This document shows positions 54,465 through 63,130 of a DNA stretch of 64,000 bases, in pieces (position 1 is the stretch's first letter; the number at the start of each line of letters is the position of its first letter). Both the position numbers and the translations under genes were made by a program. This stretch comes from Herbiconiux oxytropis (GTDB lineage: Bacteria; Actinomycetota; Actinomycetes; Actinomycetales; Microbacteriaceae): NCBI RefSeq assembly GCF_024979315.1, contig NZ_JANLCK010000001.1, positions 62,001 to 126,000 on the forward strand. The letters run 5' to 3'. Below the pieces are notes generated by a model. That model ran no database searches. It saw only the letters and a program-made list of their open reading frames with translations, and was not told the origin of the DNA.

Positions 54465-56041
54465 GGGGCGCCCACCTCGAGCACCTGGCCGGCGAGGGCC
54501 TCGATGAAGGCGCGGTCGTGTGTGACGGCCACCACGGCGGTGCCGCGGTCGAGCTGTTCGCCGAGCAGGCGCACGAGCTCTGCCCAGGTGCGGGAGTCCT
54601 GGCCGAAGGTGGGCTCGTCGAGCACGAGGATGCGCGGCCGGGCGACGAGCGCCGACGCCACCGAGAGGCGCCGCTTCTCGCCGCCGGAGAGCGTGTAGGG
54701 ATTGGCGTCGAGGAGCTGCTCGAGGCGGAGCCGGCCCGAGACCTCGGCGACCCGGGCCGCGATCTCCTCGGGCGCCAGGCGGAGCGCTTTCAGGGAGACC
54801 TCGAGCTCTCCGCGCACGGTGCCGGAGACGAATTGGTGCTCCGGATCCTGGAAGACGGTGCCGATGCGGGTCAGGAGCGCACGGGACGCCCAGCGGGCCG
54901 GATCGGCGCCCGGCGTGACGTCGTGCCGCCGGGTGCCGAGGCGGAGCAGGCGCGGGCGGGTTGGCGCTCCTCCGGCGGACTCGGCTCCGGAGAGCTCGGG
55001 CGTCGCCATCAGCGTGCCGCCAGCCCGCGGTATCAGGCCGGCCAGGGTGAGCGCGAGCGTCGACTTGCCTGCGCCGTTCGGGCCCGTCACGGCGGTGGCC
55101 GCGCCTGCGCGGATGCCCACGTCGATGTCGTCGGCCACGACGGTGCCCGGCACGCGCTCCACGGCGAGCGCGGCCGCCTCGAGGAGCAGCAGGTGCGTAC
55201 CGGCGCGCTCGGAGACGGTCTGTCCGCGCGCAGGGCGGCCCCCGAGCGGATCCGCTCCCGGCACCCACACACCGCCGGCCGCCAGCTCCGCCCCGCGCTC
55301 TCGCAGCACCGTGGCCGGGTCACCGTCGGCGAGGACTCCCCCGCCCGGCTCGAGCACGATCACGCGGTCCACCACGTCGATCCACACGTCGACCCGGTGC
55401 TCGATCACCACGAAGGTGGCGTTCGAGGCCCGCACGACGCCGGCCACGGCATCCCGCACCTCGACGACCCCCGCGGGATCGAGATTGGCCGTGGGCTCGT
55501 CGAGCAGCACCACGTCGGGGCGCATGGCGATGACCCCGGCGAGCGCGACCCGCTGCTTCTGCCCGCCCGAGAGCGCTGAGGTGGGACGGTCGAGGGCGAG
55601 GTCGAGTCCCACCTCTGCGAGGGCCTCGCCGACCCGTGGCCAGATCTCGTCCCTCGGCACTCCGAGGTTCTCGCATCCGAACGCCACGTCGTCGCCCACG
55701 CGCGCGAGCACGATCTGGGAGTCGGGGTCCTGCAGCACGAGGCCCACCCGCCCCCGGGTCTCCTCCGGTCGGCGGCCGGCGACGAGCAGCTCGCCCTCCT
55801 CCTCGCCCTCGTCGGCGCCGCCGAGCACTCCCGCGAAAGCGTGCATGAGGGTCGACTTTCCCGCACCGGATGCGCCGAGGAGGAGCACCCGCTCGCCCGG
55901 CTCGATCACGAGGTCGAGCCCGCGCAGCGCCCACGACGAGCGACCGGCGTGGCGCCAGCCCCAGTTCTCGGCGCGGAGCCCCGCTGCCGCGCGGTCGTCG
56001 CGCGCGGCAGCGGTGCCGTCGCCGTGGGTCCCGATCGGCAC
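54461..56041 (-). CDS. ECF transporter dual ATPase (YkoD-like)
   Basis: A 526-residue protein with two fused ABC ATPase domains, as in YkoD. Domain 1: Walker A LGASGAGKST near residue 61, signature ALSGGQKQR near 158. Domain 2: Walker A TGPNGAGKST near 320, signature TLSGGEKRR near 452, Walker B ILVLDEPTFGQD. GTG 56041 lies two bases after the ykoE stop with GGAG six bases upstream. It energises the ECF importer. Confidence 0.92.
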   Translation of the reverse strand: MPIGTHGDGTAAARDDRAAAGLRAENWGWRHAGRSSWALRGLDLVIEPGERVLLLGASGAGKSTLMHAFAGVLGGADEGEEEGELLVAGRRPEETRGRVGLVLQDPDSQIVLARVGDDVAFGCENLGVPRDEIWPRVGEALAEVGLDLALDRPTSALSGGQKQRVALAGVIAMRPDVVLLDEPTANLDPAGVVEVRDAVAGVVRASNATFVVIEHRVDVWIDVVDRVIVLEPGGGVLADGDPATVLRERGAELAAGGVWVPGADPLGGRPARGQTVSERAGTHLLLLEAAALAVERVPGTVVADDIDVGIRAGAATAVTGPNGAGKSTLALTLAGLIPRAGGTLMATPELSGAESAGGAPTRPRLLRLGTRRHDVTPGADPARWASRALLTRIGTVFQDPEHQFVSGTVRGELEVSLKALRLAPEEIAARVAEVSGRLRLEQLLDANPYTLSGGEKRRLSVASALVARPRILVLDEPTFGQDSRTWAELVRLLGEQLDRGTAVVAVTHDRAFIEALAGQVLEVGAP

Positions 56042-56043
56042 TC

Positions 56044-56676
56044 CTAGCTCCGGGCCGTGACCTCGCGGCCGGCGGCGAAGCGGCTGAGCGCCCCTGTTCT
56101 CGCGAGCGCCCGCACCACCACCCAGGAGAGCAGGCCCGCTACCAGCGCGGCGCCGATCACGGCGCACACGATGTAGATCGTCTTGAAGTCGGCGCCTGTC
56201 CCGGCGTACCAGAGGATGGAGTCGTTGACGCCCATCGCGAGACCGGCGCCGGCGCCCGCGAGCACCGCGACGTAGACGCGGTAGTTGGCGTAGAGGAAGA
56301 TCGCGAAGACGAGCTCCGCTCCGAGGCCCTGCACGAGGCCAGAGACGAGGGTGAGCGGTCCCCACTGGGTGCCGACCAGAGCCGAGACGGTGGCGGCGAC
56401 GAGCTCGGTGAAGAGGGCGGCGCCGGGCTTGCGGATGACCAGCCCGCCGAGCACGCCGGCGAAGAGCCACACGCCGTAGAGCAGCGACTGGGCGCCTGGG
56501 AGCAGGGCCTCGAGCGGCGCGCTGAGCGGGGTGTAGGTGAGGTTCCAGACCCAGAAGATGAGTCCGGCGGCCACGCCGATGACCGCGGCCACGACGATGT
56601 CGACGACGCGCCAGCGGAGGCTTCCGCGGCGGCGGGTGAAGGGCTTCGTGCCCTGGTTCTCGATGGTGGAATGCAC
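56044..56676 (-). CDS. ECF transporter S component for thiamine precursor (YkoE-like)
   Basis: Substrate-binding membrane subunit; the YkoE family imports hydroxymethylpyrimidine or thiamine. The 210-residue protein has a basic N-terminus then RWRVVDIVVAAVIGVAAGLIFW, GVWLFAGVLGGLVIRKPGAALFTELVAATVSAL and GLGAELVFAIFLYANYRVY, all YkoE hallmarks. GTG 56676 has AAAGGG eight bases upstream. A TPP riboswitch 87 bases upstream confirms the thiamine link. First gene of the operon. Confidence 0.93.
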   Translation of the reverse strand: MHSTIENQGTKPFTRRRGSLRWRVVDIVVAAVIGVAAGLIFWVWNLTYTPLSAPLEALLPGAQSLLYGVWLFAGVLGGLVIRKPGAALFTELVAATVSALVGTQWGPLTLVSGLVQGLGAELVFAIFLYANYRVYVAVLAGAGAGLAMGVNDSILWYAGTGADFKTIYIVCAVIGAALVAGLLSWVVVRALARTGALSRFAAGREVTARS

Positions 56677-56763
56677 TGACGTGCCCTTTCGTCCGGAGGA
56701 AGGGGCACGGGTGACCTCGCGCTCGCAGCCCGCTTCGCGGACCTCGGCCGCGGGGCCTGAGAT

Positions 56764-56850
56764 GCCTCCCTGCGCTGGCATGATCCAGATCAGGTTCGAC
56801 GGTCGAAGGTTGAGAACCTTCCTCTCAGCCCGGCTCACCGGACTCCCGTG
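56764..56850 (-). promoter_or_regulatory. TPP (THI-element) riboswitch
   Basis: On the minus strand the region contains, in order, CACGGGAGTCCGG (P1), GGGCTGAGAGG (conserved CUGAGA), GACCGTCGAACCTGATCTGG and ATGCCAGCGCAGGGAGG, the complete TPP aptamer core including the pyrophosphate-binding GCGCAGGGA. It lies between a TATAGT box and the ykoE-like gene, so it should repress the importer when TPP is plentiful, by termination or by hiding the AAAGGG site. Confidence 0.95.
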
Positions 56851-56857
56851 TGGCTCC

Positions 56858-56863
56858 ACTATA
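56858..56863 (-). promoter_or_regulatory. -10 box of the thiamine-precursor operon
   Basis: TATAGT on the minus strand, eight bases before the aptamer. Transcription would begin about at the riboswitch P1 stem. No good -35 box is seen in the C-rich stretch upstream. Confidence 0.6.
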
Positions 56864-56892
56864 GCCCCGCCCCTCCCGCCCCCGCCTCGCCC

Positions 56893-56945
56893 ACTTGACA
56901 CAAGATGTGCCAAGTCGGCGCTTTTCGGCGCAGCTTGTGTCAAGT
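56893..56945. repeat. Inverted repeat with three half-sites
   Basis: ACTTGACACAAG (56893-56904) and CTTGTGTCAAGT (56934-56945) are perfect 12-base inverted arms 29 bases apart. A third, direct half-site TGTGCCAAGTCG (56906-56917) matches TGTGTCAAGTCG (56936-56947) at 11 of 12 bases. It sits between the riboswitch operon and the divergent DUF559 gene; no gene overlaps it. Confidence 0.6.
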
Positions 56946-57016
56946 CGATGGCGGGGGTCGAGGGGCCGCCTGTGGATAACTCGTGAGGGGCTGCGTCGAG
57001 CGGGCACCATGGGGCG

Positions 57017-58042
57017 ATGCGCACGCCGTCCGAGCTCCCGAGCGACCTGCGGTGGCGGCCGTTCTCCGTCGACGCGGGCCGCGCATCCGGTGTCACCGAC
57101 CAGCGGATGCGAGGCCGCGATCTCCGGAGGCCCCACCGGGCCGTGCGCGTGCCGCCGGGCGTCTTCGGCGGCACGTCCGATCGCCCCGGCTCAGACAGCG
57201 GCTCAGACATCGGCTCAGACATCGGCACAGGCATCGGCACAGGCATCGATGAACTGCTCGCCCGCTGCCACGCCTACGCCACGATCATGCGGTCGAGCCA
57301 GTTCTTCAGCCACGTGACGGCCGCGCGGCTGTGGGGTCTGCCCGTCGCTCCCTGGTCACCCGGGGAGCTCCTCGACGTGGCCGAACCCGCACCCCTCCGA
57401 GCGCCCAGGGTCACGGGCGTTCGAGGCCATCAGTTCGAGGACGTGCGGGTTCGCGTGCTCGAACGTCACGGCCTCCGCGTCGCCGACCCCGTCTCGACGT
57501 TCCTGCACCTCGCGCGGGCCGTCGACCACGGTCGGCTGGTGGCCGTGGGCGATCACCTCGTGCGCGTGCCCCGCGTCGCCGATTCCGACGGGCTGCGTCC
57601 GTTCTGCACCCGCGCGGAGCTCGCGGCGCGACTCGACGGCCACCGCGGCCGCGGTCGCCGGGCCGCCGTGCTCGCGGTCGGGCGGGTGCGCGACGGCGTC
57701 GACTCGCCCCAGGAGACGCGGCTCCGACTGCTCCTCGTCGACGGCGGATTTCCGGAGCCGCTCACGGATGTCAGGGTCACGGACGAGGCGGGAGGAGTCG
57801 TCACCTGGCTCGACATGTTCTACCCGGGGCTGAGGCTCGCGGTCGAGTACGACGGTCAGCAGCACCGCACGAGCGACCGGCAGTTCGCGCGGGACGGCGA
57901 GCGGATCGAGCAGCTGCGAGGGCTCGACATCGGCCTCGTGCGCGTGGAGAGGACTGCGATGAGCGGACCGGGGGTCGCAGCCCTCCGAGCCGTCGAGTCA
58001 CGGATGCGCGAGCACGGCTGGCCGGACCGCTCGGCCCTCTGA
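57017..58042 (+). CDS. DUF559-type endonuclease-domain protein
   Basis: A 341-residue protein of a large actinobacterial family: an N-terminal winged-helix-like/AbiEi-like part (HVTAARLWGLPVAPW, GVRGHQFEDVRV) and a C-terminal restriction-endonuclease-like domain (SPQETRLRLLLVDGGFPEP near residue 235, TWLDMFYPGLRLAVEYDGQQHR near 262, with Glu/Asp/Glu-Asp-Gln positions). Function unproven; often listed as hypothetical. Residues about 58-77 are encoded by five 12-bp tandem repeats. Start ATG 57017. Confidence 0.78.
   Translation: MRTPSELPSDLRWRPFSVDAGRASGVTDQRMRGRDLRRPHRAVRVPPGVFGGTSDRPGSDSGSDIGSDIGTGIGTGIDELLARCHAYATIMRSSQFFSHVTAARLWGLPVAPWSPGELLDVAEPAPLRAPRVTGVRGHQFEDVRVRVLERHGLRVADPVSTFLHLARAVDHGRLVAVGDHLVRVPRVADSDGLRPFCTRAELAARLDGHRGRGRRAAVLAVGRVRDGVDSPQETRLRLLLVDGGFPEPLTDVRVTDEAGGVVTWLDMFYPGLRLAVEYDGQQHRTSDRQFARDGERIEQLRGLDIGLVRVERTAMSGPGVAALRAVESRMREHGWPDRSAL
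57188..57247 (+). repeat. Five tandem 12-bp repeats inside the DUF559 gene
   Basis: Units GGCTCAGACAGC, GGCTCAGACATC (twice) and GGCACAGGCATC (twice) are joined without gaps and encode SDSGSDIGSDIGTGIGTGI. The unit is a multiple of three, so copy changes would not shift the frame. Confidence 0.9.
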
Positions 58043-58074
58043 AGCGCGACCGACCCCGCTCCGCCGCGCGGACG

Positions 58075-58440
58075 CTACTTCTTGAGGGCCCGGACGAACT
58101 TCGAGAGGGCCCAGCCCGTGGTGACGATCACGGGGATGGAGACCGCCAGCAGGGCGATGACATTGGGCTCGAACTCGGCCTTGCCGTCGGTGGTCACGTA
58201 GGCGCCGATAGGGATCGCGACGCCGCCGCCGCCGAAACCCTCGCCGCCGGCATCGCCCGCGCCGATCTTCTGCTGCGAGGCTCCGGGAGAGGATGCGGTG
58301 CCGTTGCCACCGCCGAAGCCCGACCAGACGAGCGCGACGGGCACGATGGTCGCGCCGTCGACGGTGACGGGTGCGCCGTAGGCGGCACCCACTCCGATGG
58401 ACTTGGTCGCGTCGGTCAGGGTTTCCACGAGGTTCGCCAT
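58075..58440 (-). CDS. GerW/YtfJ-like protein
   Basis: A 121-residue protein with the GerW-family core: SIGVGAAYGAPVTVDGATIVPVALVWSGFGGG near residue 14, a Gly-rich middle (GEGFGGGG), GVAIPIGAYVTTDGKAEF and a final hydrophobic helix LLAVSIPVIVTTGWAL. In Bacillus GerW is needed for spore germination; here no sporulation is expected, so the role differs. TAGCGT stands seven bases before the ATG, a leaderless signature. Confidence 0.8.
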   Translation of the reverse strand: MANLVETLTDATKSIGVGAAYGAPVTVDGATIVPVALVWSGFGGGNGTASSPGASQQKIGAGDAGGEGFGGGGVAIPIGAYVTTDGKAEFEPNVIALLAVSIPVIVTTGWALSKFVRALKK

Positions 58441-58497
58441 GCGGCCAACGCTACCGCGAACCGGGTACGGTGAACACTGAAATCGACAGGAGACCAG

Positions 58498-60699
58498 ATG
58501 CAGTCATGGCCAGGATCGGCCTACCCGCTCGGAGCAACCTACGACGGGAGCGGGACCAACTTCGCACTCTTCAGCGAGGGCGCCGAGAAAGTGGAGCTGT
58601 GCCTCTTCGACGACGAGGGGGTGGAGACCTGCATCGAGCTCTATGAGGTCGATGCCTTCGTCTGGCACGCGTACCTTCCCCAGGTGCAGCCGGGCCAGCG
58701 CTACGGCTACCGGGTGCACGGCCCGTACGACCCCGCGAGCGGTCAGCGCTTCAACCCCAACAAGCTCCTGCTGGACCCGTACGCGAAGGCCACGGCGGGC
58801 GCGATCGACTGGGACCAGTCGCTCTTCTCCTACACCTTCGGCGACCCGGACTCGACGAACGACGAGGACAGCGCCAAGCACATGATGATGGGCGTGGTCA
58901 TCAATCCGTTCTTCGACTGGGCGGGCGACCGCAAGCTCCGCATCCCCTACAACGAGAGCGTCATCTACGAGGCCCACGTGAAGGGTCTCACCGAGCTGCA
59001 CCCCGAGGTGCCCGACGAGCAGCGCGGAACGTACGCCGGCGTGGCGCATCCGGCCGTGATTGAGCACCTGCTGAAGCTCGGCATCACCGCGATCGAACTC
59101 ATGCCCGTGCACCAGTTCGTCAACGACAGCACGCTCATCGACAAGGGTCTCAGCAATTACTGGGGCTACAACACGATCGGCTTCTTCGCTCCTCAGAACA
59201 CCTATTCCTCCACCGGCGACCGTGGCCAGCAGGTGCAGGAGTTCAAGGGCATGGTGAAGTCGCTGCACGCCGCCGGCATCGAGGTCATCCTCGACGTGGT
59301 CTACAACCACACGGCGGAGGGGAACCACCTCGGGCCGACGCTGAGCTTCCGCGGCATCGACAACGCGGCCTACTACCGGCTGATGGAGGACGATCAGCGG
59401 TACTACATGGACTACACGGGCACCGGCAACACGCTCAACGTGCGCCACCCGCACTCGCTGCAGCTCATCATGGACTCCCTGCGTTACTGGGTGACCGAGA
59501 TGCACGTCGACGGCTTCCGCTTCGACCTCGCGAGCGCCCTCGCCCGCGAGTTCTACGACGTCGACCGGCTGTCGACCTTCTTCGAGCTCGTGCAGCAGGA
59601 TCCGGTGGTCTCGCAGGTCAAGCTCATCGCCGAGCCGTGGGACGTGGGGCCGGGCGGTTACCAGGTGGGCAACTTCCCGCCGCAGTGGACCGAGTGGAAC
59701 GGCAAGTACCGTGACACCGTGCGCGACTTCTGGCGCGGCGAGCCGTCGACGCTCGGCGAATTCGCGAGCCGCTTCACGGGCTCGGCCGACCTCTACGAGC
59801 ACTCCGGCCGCCGCCCGGTCGCGAGCATCAACTTCGTGACCGCCCACGACGGCTTCACGCTGCGCGACCTCGTGAGCTACAACGAGAAGCACAACGACGC
59901 CAACGGCGAGGACAACAACGACGGCGAATCGCACAACCGCTCGTGGAACTGCGGGGCCGAGGGCCCGACCGACGACCCGAAGGTGCTGAGGCTGCGCGCC
60001 CGCCAGCAGCGCAACTTCATCGCCACGATGCTGCTCTCGCAGGGCGTGCCGATGCTGCTGCACGGCGACGAACTGGGTCGCACGCAACTCGGCAACAACA
60101 ACACCTACGCGCAGGACTCGCCTCTCAGCTGGGTGCACTGGGATGCCGAGGACCAGCCGCTGATCGAGTTCACCGCGGCCGTGACGCGACTCCGCAAGGA
60201 GCATCCGACGTTCCGGCGCAGCCGCTTCTTCGACGGCCGCCCCGTCAAGCGCGGCGCGGGCGAACCGCTGCCCGACATCGTCTGGCTCACCACCGACGCG
60301 AGCGAGATGGAGCCCGACGACTGGGACTCCGGTCTGTCGCGATCGGTCGGCGTGTTCCTCAACGGCCAGGGCATCCGTGCCCGCGACCAGCGCGGCAACC
60401 CGCTGTCGGACGTGCACTTCCTGCTCTACTTCAACGCCCACGACGAGGACGTCGACTTCGCGCTCCCGTCGTCGGAGTACGCCGAGTCGTGGGACGTCGT
60501 GATCGACACCGCGGGCGAAGCGGCGGATTCCCAGGTGTTCGAGGCTGGCGGACAGATCGTGGTCGGGGCACGCTCGATGGTGGTGCTGCGCGTTCACCGC
60601 GAGCTCGAGATCGAGCCCGACCATTCGGTGGCCGCATCACTCACCGCCCAAGCAGATGCGACAGGCGCCATCAACATCCCCGGGCCCTCCGTGGGGTAG
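58498..60699 (+). CDS. glgX: Glycogen debranching protein GlgX
   Basis: A glycoside hydrolase family 13 isoamylase-type debranching enzyme (TreX-like) that cleaves alpha-1,6 branches of glycogen. The 733-residue protein has an N-terminal CBM48-like domain (YPLGATYDGSGTNFALFSEGAEKVELCL) and the catalytic barrel: GFRFDLASAL near residue 343 (nucleophile Asp), LIAEPWDVGPGGYQ near 379 (acid Glu), TAHDGFTLRDLV near 451. ATG 58498 has ACAGGAGACC upstream. It heads glgX-treY-treZ, feeding linear maltodextrin to TreY/TreZ. Confidence 0.93.
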   Translation: MQSWPGSAYPLGATYDGSGTNFALFSEGAEKVELCLFDDEGVETCIELYEVDAFVWHAYLPQVQPGQRYGYRVHGPYDPASGQRFNPNKLLLDPYAKATAGAIDWDQSLFSYTFGDPDSTNDEDSAKHMMMGVVINPFFDWAGDRKLRIPYNESVIYEAHVKGLTELHPEVPDEQRGTYAGVAHPAVIEHLLKLGITAIELMPVHQFVNDSTLIDKGLSNYWGYNTIGFFAPQNTYSSTGDRGQQVQEFKGMVKSLHAAGIEVILDVVYNHTAEGNHLGPTLSFRGIDNAAYYRLMEDDQRYYMDYTGTGNTLNVRHPHSLQLIMDSLRYWVTEMHVDGFRFDLASALAREFYDVDRLSTFFELVQQDPVVSQVKLIAEPWDVGPGGYQVGNFPPQWTEWNGKYRDTVRDFWRGEPSTLGEFASRFTGSADLYEHSGRRPVASINFVTAHDGFTLRDLVSYNEKHNDANGEDNNDGESHNRSWNCGAEGPTDDPKVLRLRARQQRNFIATMLLSQGVPMLLHGDELGRTQLGNNNTYAQDSPLSWVHWDAEDQPLIEFTAAVTRLRKEHPTFRRSRFFDGRPVKRGAGEPLPDIVWLTTDASEMEPDDWDSGLSRSVGVFLNGQGIRARDQRGNPLSDVHFLLYFNAHDEDVDFALPSSEYAESWDVVIDTAGEAADSQVFEAGGQIVVGARSMVVLRVHRELEIEPDHSVAASLTAQADATGAINIPGPSVG

Positions 60700-60724
60700 C
60701 ACGACCCGTAGAAGGACACATCGG

Positions 60725-63130
60725 ATGCGTATCCCCCGCTCGACCTACCGCCTGCAGCTGACATCCGAGTTCACCCTGTGGGATGCGGCGCGACTCGTGC
60801 CCTATGTGAAGCGCCTCGGCGCCGACTGGGTCTACCTCTCGCCCATCCTGCAGGCGGAGGAGGGGTCCCAGCACGGCTACGACGTGACCGACCACTCCCG
60901 CGTCGACGAGTCGCGGGGTGGTCCGGACGCGCTCCGCGCGCTCTCCGAGGCCGCCCACGACGCCGGCATGGGCGTGCTGGTCGACATCGTGCCGAACCAC
61001 GTGGGGGTCGCGACGCCGTCGCAGAACCCGTGGTGGTGGGACCTGCTGAAGAACGGGCAGGGCTCCCGCTACGCCGAGGCGTTCGACGTGGACTGGGAGG
61101 CCGGGGGCGGCAGGCTGCTGCTGCCGGTGCTCGGTGACGACTCGCTCGAGGCCCTCACGCTCGAGACCCTCCCGGGCGCGCAGGCCGGCGGCGAGCGCGT
61201 GCTGGCCTACTACGACAACCACTACCCGATCGCGCCGGGCACGGCCGACGACGGTGCCGACGCGCAGACGGTGCACTCCCGTCAGCACTACGAGCTCGTG
61301 AACTGGCGGCGCGAGAGCACCGACCTCAACTACCGCCGCTTCTTCGCGGTGTCGACGCTCGCGGCCGTGCGGGTGGAGGAGCCGTGGGTGTTCGACGAGT
61401 CGCACGCCGAGATCGCCCGCTGGTTCCGCGAGGGCCTCGTGGACGGTCTGCGGGTCGACCACCCCGACGGCCTCGCCGATCCGGGCGGCTACATCGAGCG
61501 GCTCTCCGAGCTCACGGGTGGCGCCTACATCCTGATCGAGAAGATCCTCGAAGGCGACGAACCGCTCGAGCCCGACTGGCCTTCGGCCGGCACCACGGGG
61601 TACGACGCGCTCGCGGGCATCGACCGCGTGTTCGTCGACCCCGCGGGCGAGGCGGGGCTCGACGCCCTCGACCGGGAGCTGCGCGGCGACACGGCACAGA
61701 CCGAATCCGGCACCGGCACAGCTCCGACCGCGGCCGAGGCCTACGCCGAGCTCATCCACACCACCAAGCGCGGCATCGCCGACGGCATCCTGCAGGCGGA
61801 GGCCAGGCGCCTCACCCGCGACATCGAGCGCGCGGGCGGTCTGCCGACGCGCACGGAGTCCGCGGCCGTCACCGACGCCGTCGCCGAGCTCCTCACCTGC
61901 TTCCCCGTCTACCGCTCCTACCTGCCCGCCGGCCGCGAGCACCTCGAGCACGCGCTCGAATCCGCGCTGCGTCATCGCCCCGACATCGCTCCCGTGCTGA
62001 GCGAGGTCGCCGAGGTGCTCGGCCGCACCGGCACCGCGCCGAGCGCGCGCTTCCAGCAGACCTCGGGCATGGTGATGGCCAAGGGCGTGGAGGACACGGC
62101 GTTCTACCGCTTCACGCGGCTCACGAGCCTCACCGAGGTGGGCGCCGATCCGGACGTCTTCAGCCTCGACGTCGACGCCTTCCACCGCGTGCAGCAGCAC
62201 CGGCTCGCCGTGCTGCCCGGCACCATGACGACTCTCTCGACGCACGACACGAAGCGCTCGGAGGACACCAGGGCGCGCATCACGGCGCTCGCTGAAGATC
62301 CGGCGGCGTGGGTGGCGACCCTGCACGAACTGCGGGATCTCGTCTCGACCGGCGACGGCCCGTTCGACAACCTGCTCTGGCAGGCCATCGTGGGCGCCTG
62401 GCCGCTGTCGCGCGAACGCGCACACGCCTACGCCGAGAAGGCCTCACGCGAGGCCGGCGACTCCACGGCCTGGCTCGACGTGAACGAGGCCTTCGAAGAG
62501 CGGATGCACGCAGCCGTCGACGCCGCCTACGACGACCAGGCGGTGGCAGGTCTCGTCGAGCGACAGCTCGACGCCGTGATCGCGGCCGGACGGAGCAACG
62601 CGCTCTCGGCCAAGCTCGTGCAGCTGACCACGACGGGCGTGCCCGACGTCTACCAGGGCACGGAGCTCTGGGACCACTCCCTCGTGGACCCCGACAATCG
62701 GCGCCCGGTCGACTACGGGCTGCGGAGCGAGCTCCTCACCGCGCTCGACTCCGGCGAGTCGCCCTCGCACGAGCCCGCCCTCACCGACGACCTCGGCGCC
62801 CTCAAGCTCCTCGTGGTGGCGAGCGCCCTGCGCCTCCGCCGTGACCGCCCGGACCTTTTCGACGGCTACACGCCGCTCGAGGCCCGCGGCTCCGCGGCGA
62901 AGCACCTCGTGGCCTTCGACCGGGGTGGCGCCGTCACCCTCGCCACCCGCCTGCCGCTCGGCCTCGACCGGCACGGCGGCTGGGACGACACCACGGTCGA
63001 GCTGCACTCCGCCCGCAACGGCTACGTCGACGCCCTCACGGGCCGTCTCCACCCGGAGGGCACGTTGCGGATCTCCGATGCCCTGAAGACCTACCCCGTG
63101 GCCCTGCTGCAGAGAGTGGAAGACCGATGA
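60725..63130 (+). CDS. treY: Malto-oligosyltrehalose synthase
   Basis: Isomerises the reducing end of maltodextrin to a trehalose unit. The 801-residue GH13 protein begins [27 protein letters not shown], the TreY signature, and has [10 protein letters not shown] near residue 90, [20 protein letters not shown] near 243 and [30 protein letters not shown] (split: QGTELWDH near 647) at the C-terminus. ATG 60725 has AGAAGGA nine bases upstream. It follows glgX by 25 bp and overlaps treZ. Confidence 0.94.
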   Translation: MRIPRSTYRLQLTSEFTLWDAARLVPYVKRLGADWVYLSPILQAEEGSQHGYDVTDHSRVDESRGGPDALRALSEAAHDAGMGVLVDIVPNHVGVATPSQNPWWWDLLKNGQGSRYAEAFDVDWEAGGGRLLLPVLGDDSLEALTLETLPGAQAGGERVLAYYDNHYPIAPGTADDGADAQTVHSRQHYELVNWRRESTDLNYRRFFAVSTLAAVRVEEPWVFDESHAEIARWFREGLVDGLRVDHPDGLADPGGYIERLSELTGGAYILIEKILEGDEPLEPDWPSAGTTGYDALAGIDRVFVDPAGEAGLDALDRELRGDTAQTESGTGTAPTAAEAYAELIHTTKRGIADGILQAEARRLTRDIERAGGLPTRTESAAVTDAVAELLTCFPVYRSYLPAGREHLEHALESALRHRPDIAPVLSEVAEVLGRTGTAPSARFQQTSGMVMAKGVEDTAFYRFTRLTSLTEVGADPDVFSLDVDAFHRVQQHRLAVLPGTMTTLSTHDTKRSEDTRARITALAEDPAAWVATLHELRDLVSTGDGPFDNLLWQAIVGAWPLSRERAHAYAEKASREAGDSTAWLDVNEAFEERMHAAVDAAYDDQAVAGLVERQLDAVIAAGRSNALSAKLVQLTTTGVPDVYQGTELWDHSLVDPDNRRPVDYGLRSELLTALDSGESPSHEPALTDDLGALKLLVVASALRLRRDRPDLFDGYTPLEARGSAAKHLVAFDRGGAVTLATRLPLGLDRHGGWDDTTVELHSARNGYVDALTGRLHPEGTLRISDALKTYPVALLQRVEDR

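Larger units (their letters stand above)
56851..57016. other. Non-coding gap upstream of DUF559 gene
   Basis: Contains, from left, a C-rich stretch, the three-half-site repeat and TGTGGATAA at 56971-56979 (a consensus DnaA-box word on the minus strand, TTATCCACA, but single). The ATG at 57017 is six bases after CACCAT, so the DUF559 gene may be leaderless. I see no RNA gene here. Confidence 0.5.

Noticed and set aside
56896-56901. TTGACA as a -35 box upstream of the DUF559 gene
   Set aside because: No -10 hexamer at 16-18 bp; the bases are better explained as part of the inverted repeat.
56971-56979. Perfect DnaA-box word TTATCCACA (minus strand)
   Set aside because: Single copy, no AT-rich region and no dnaA/dnaN nearby, so not an origin; this word is common before such genes.
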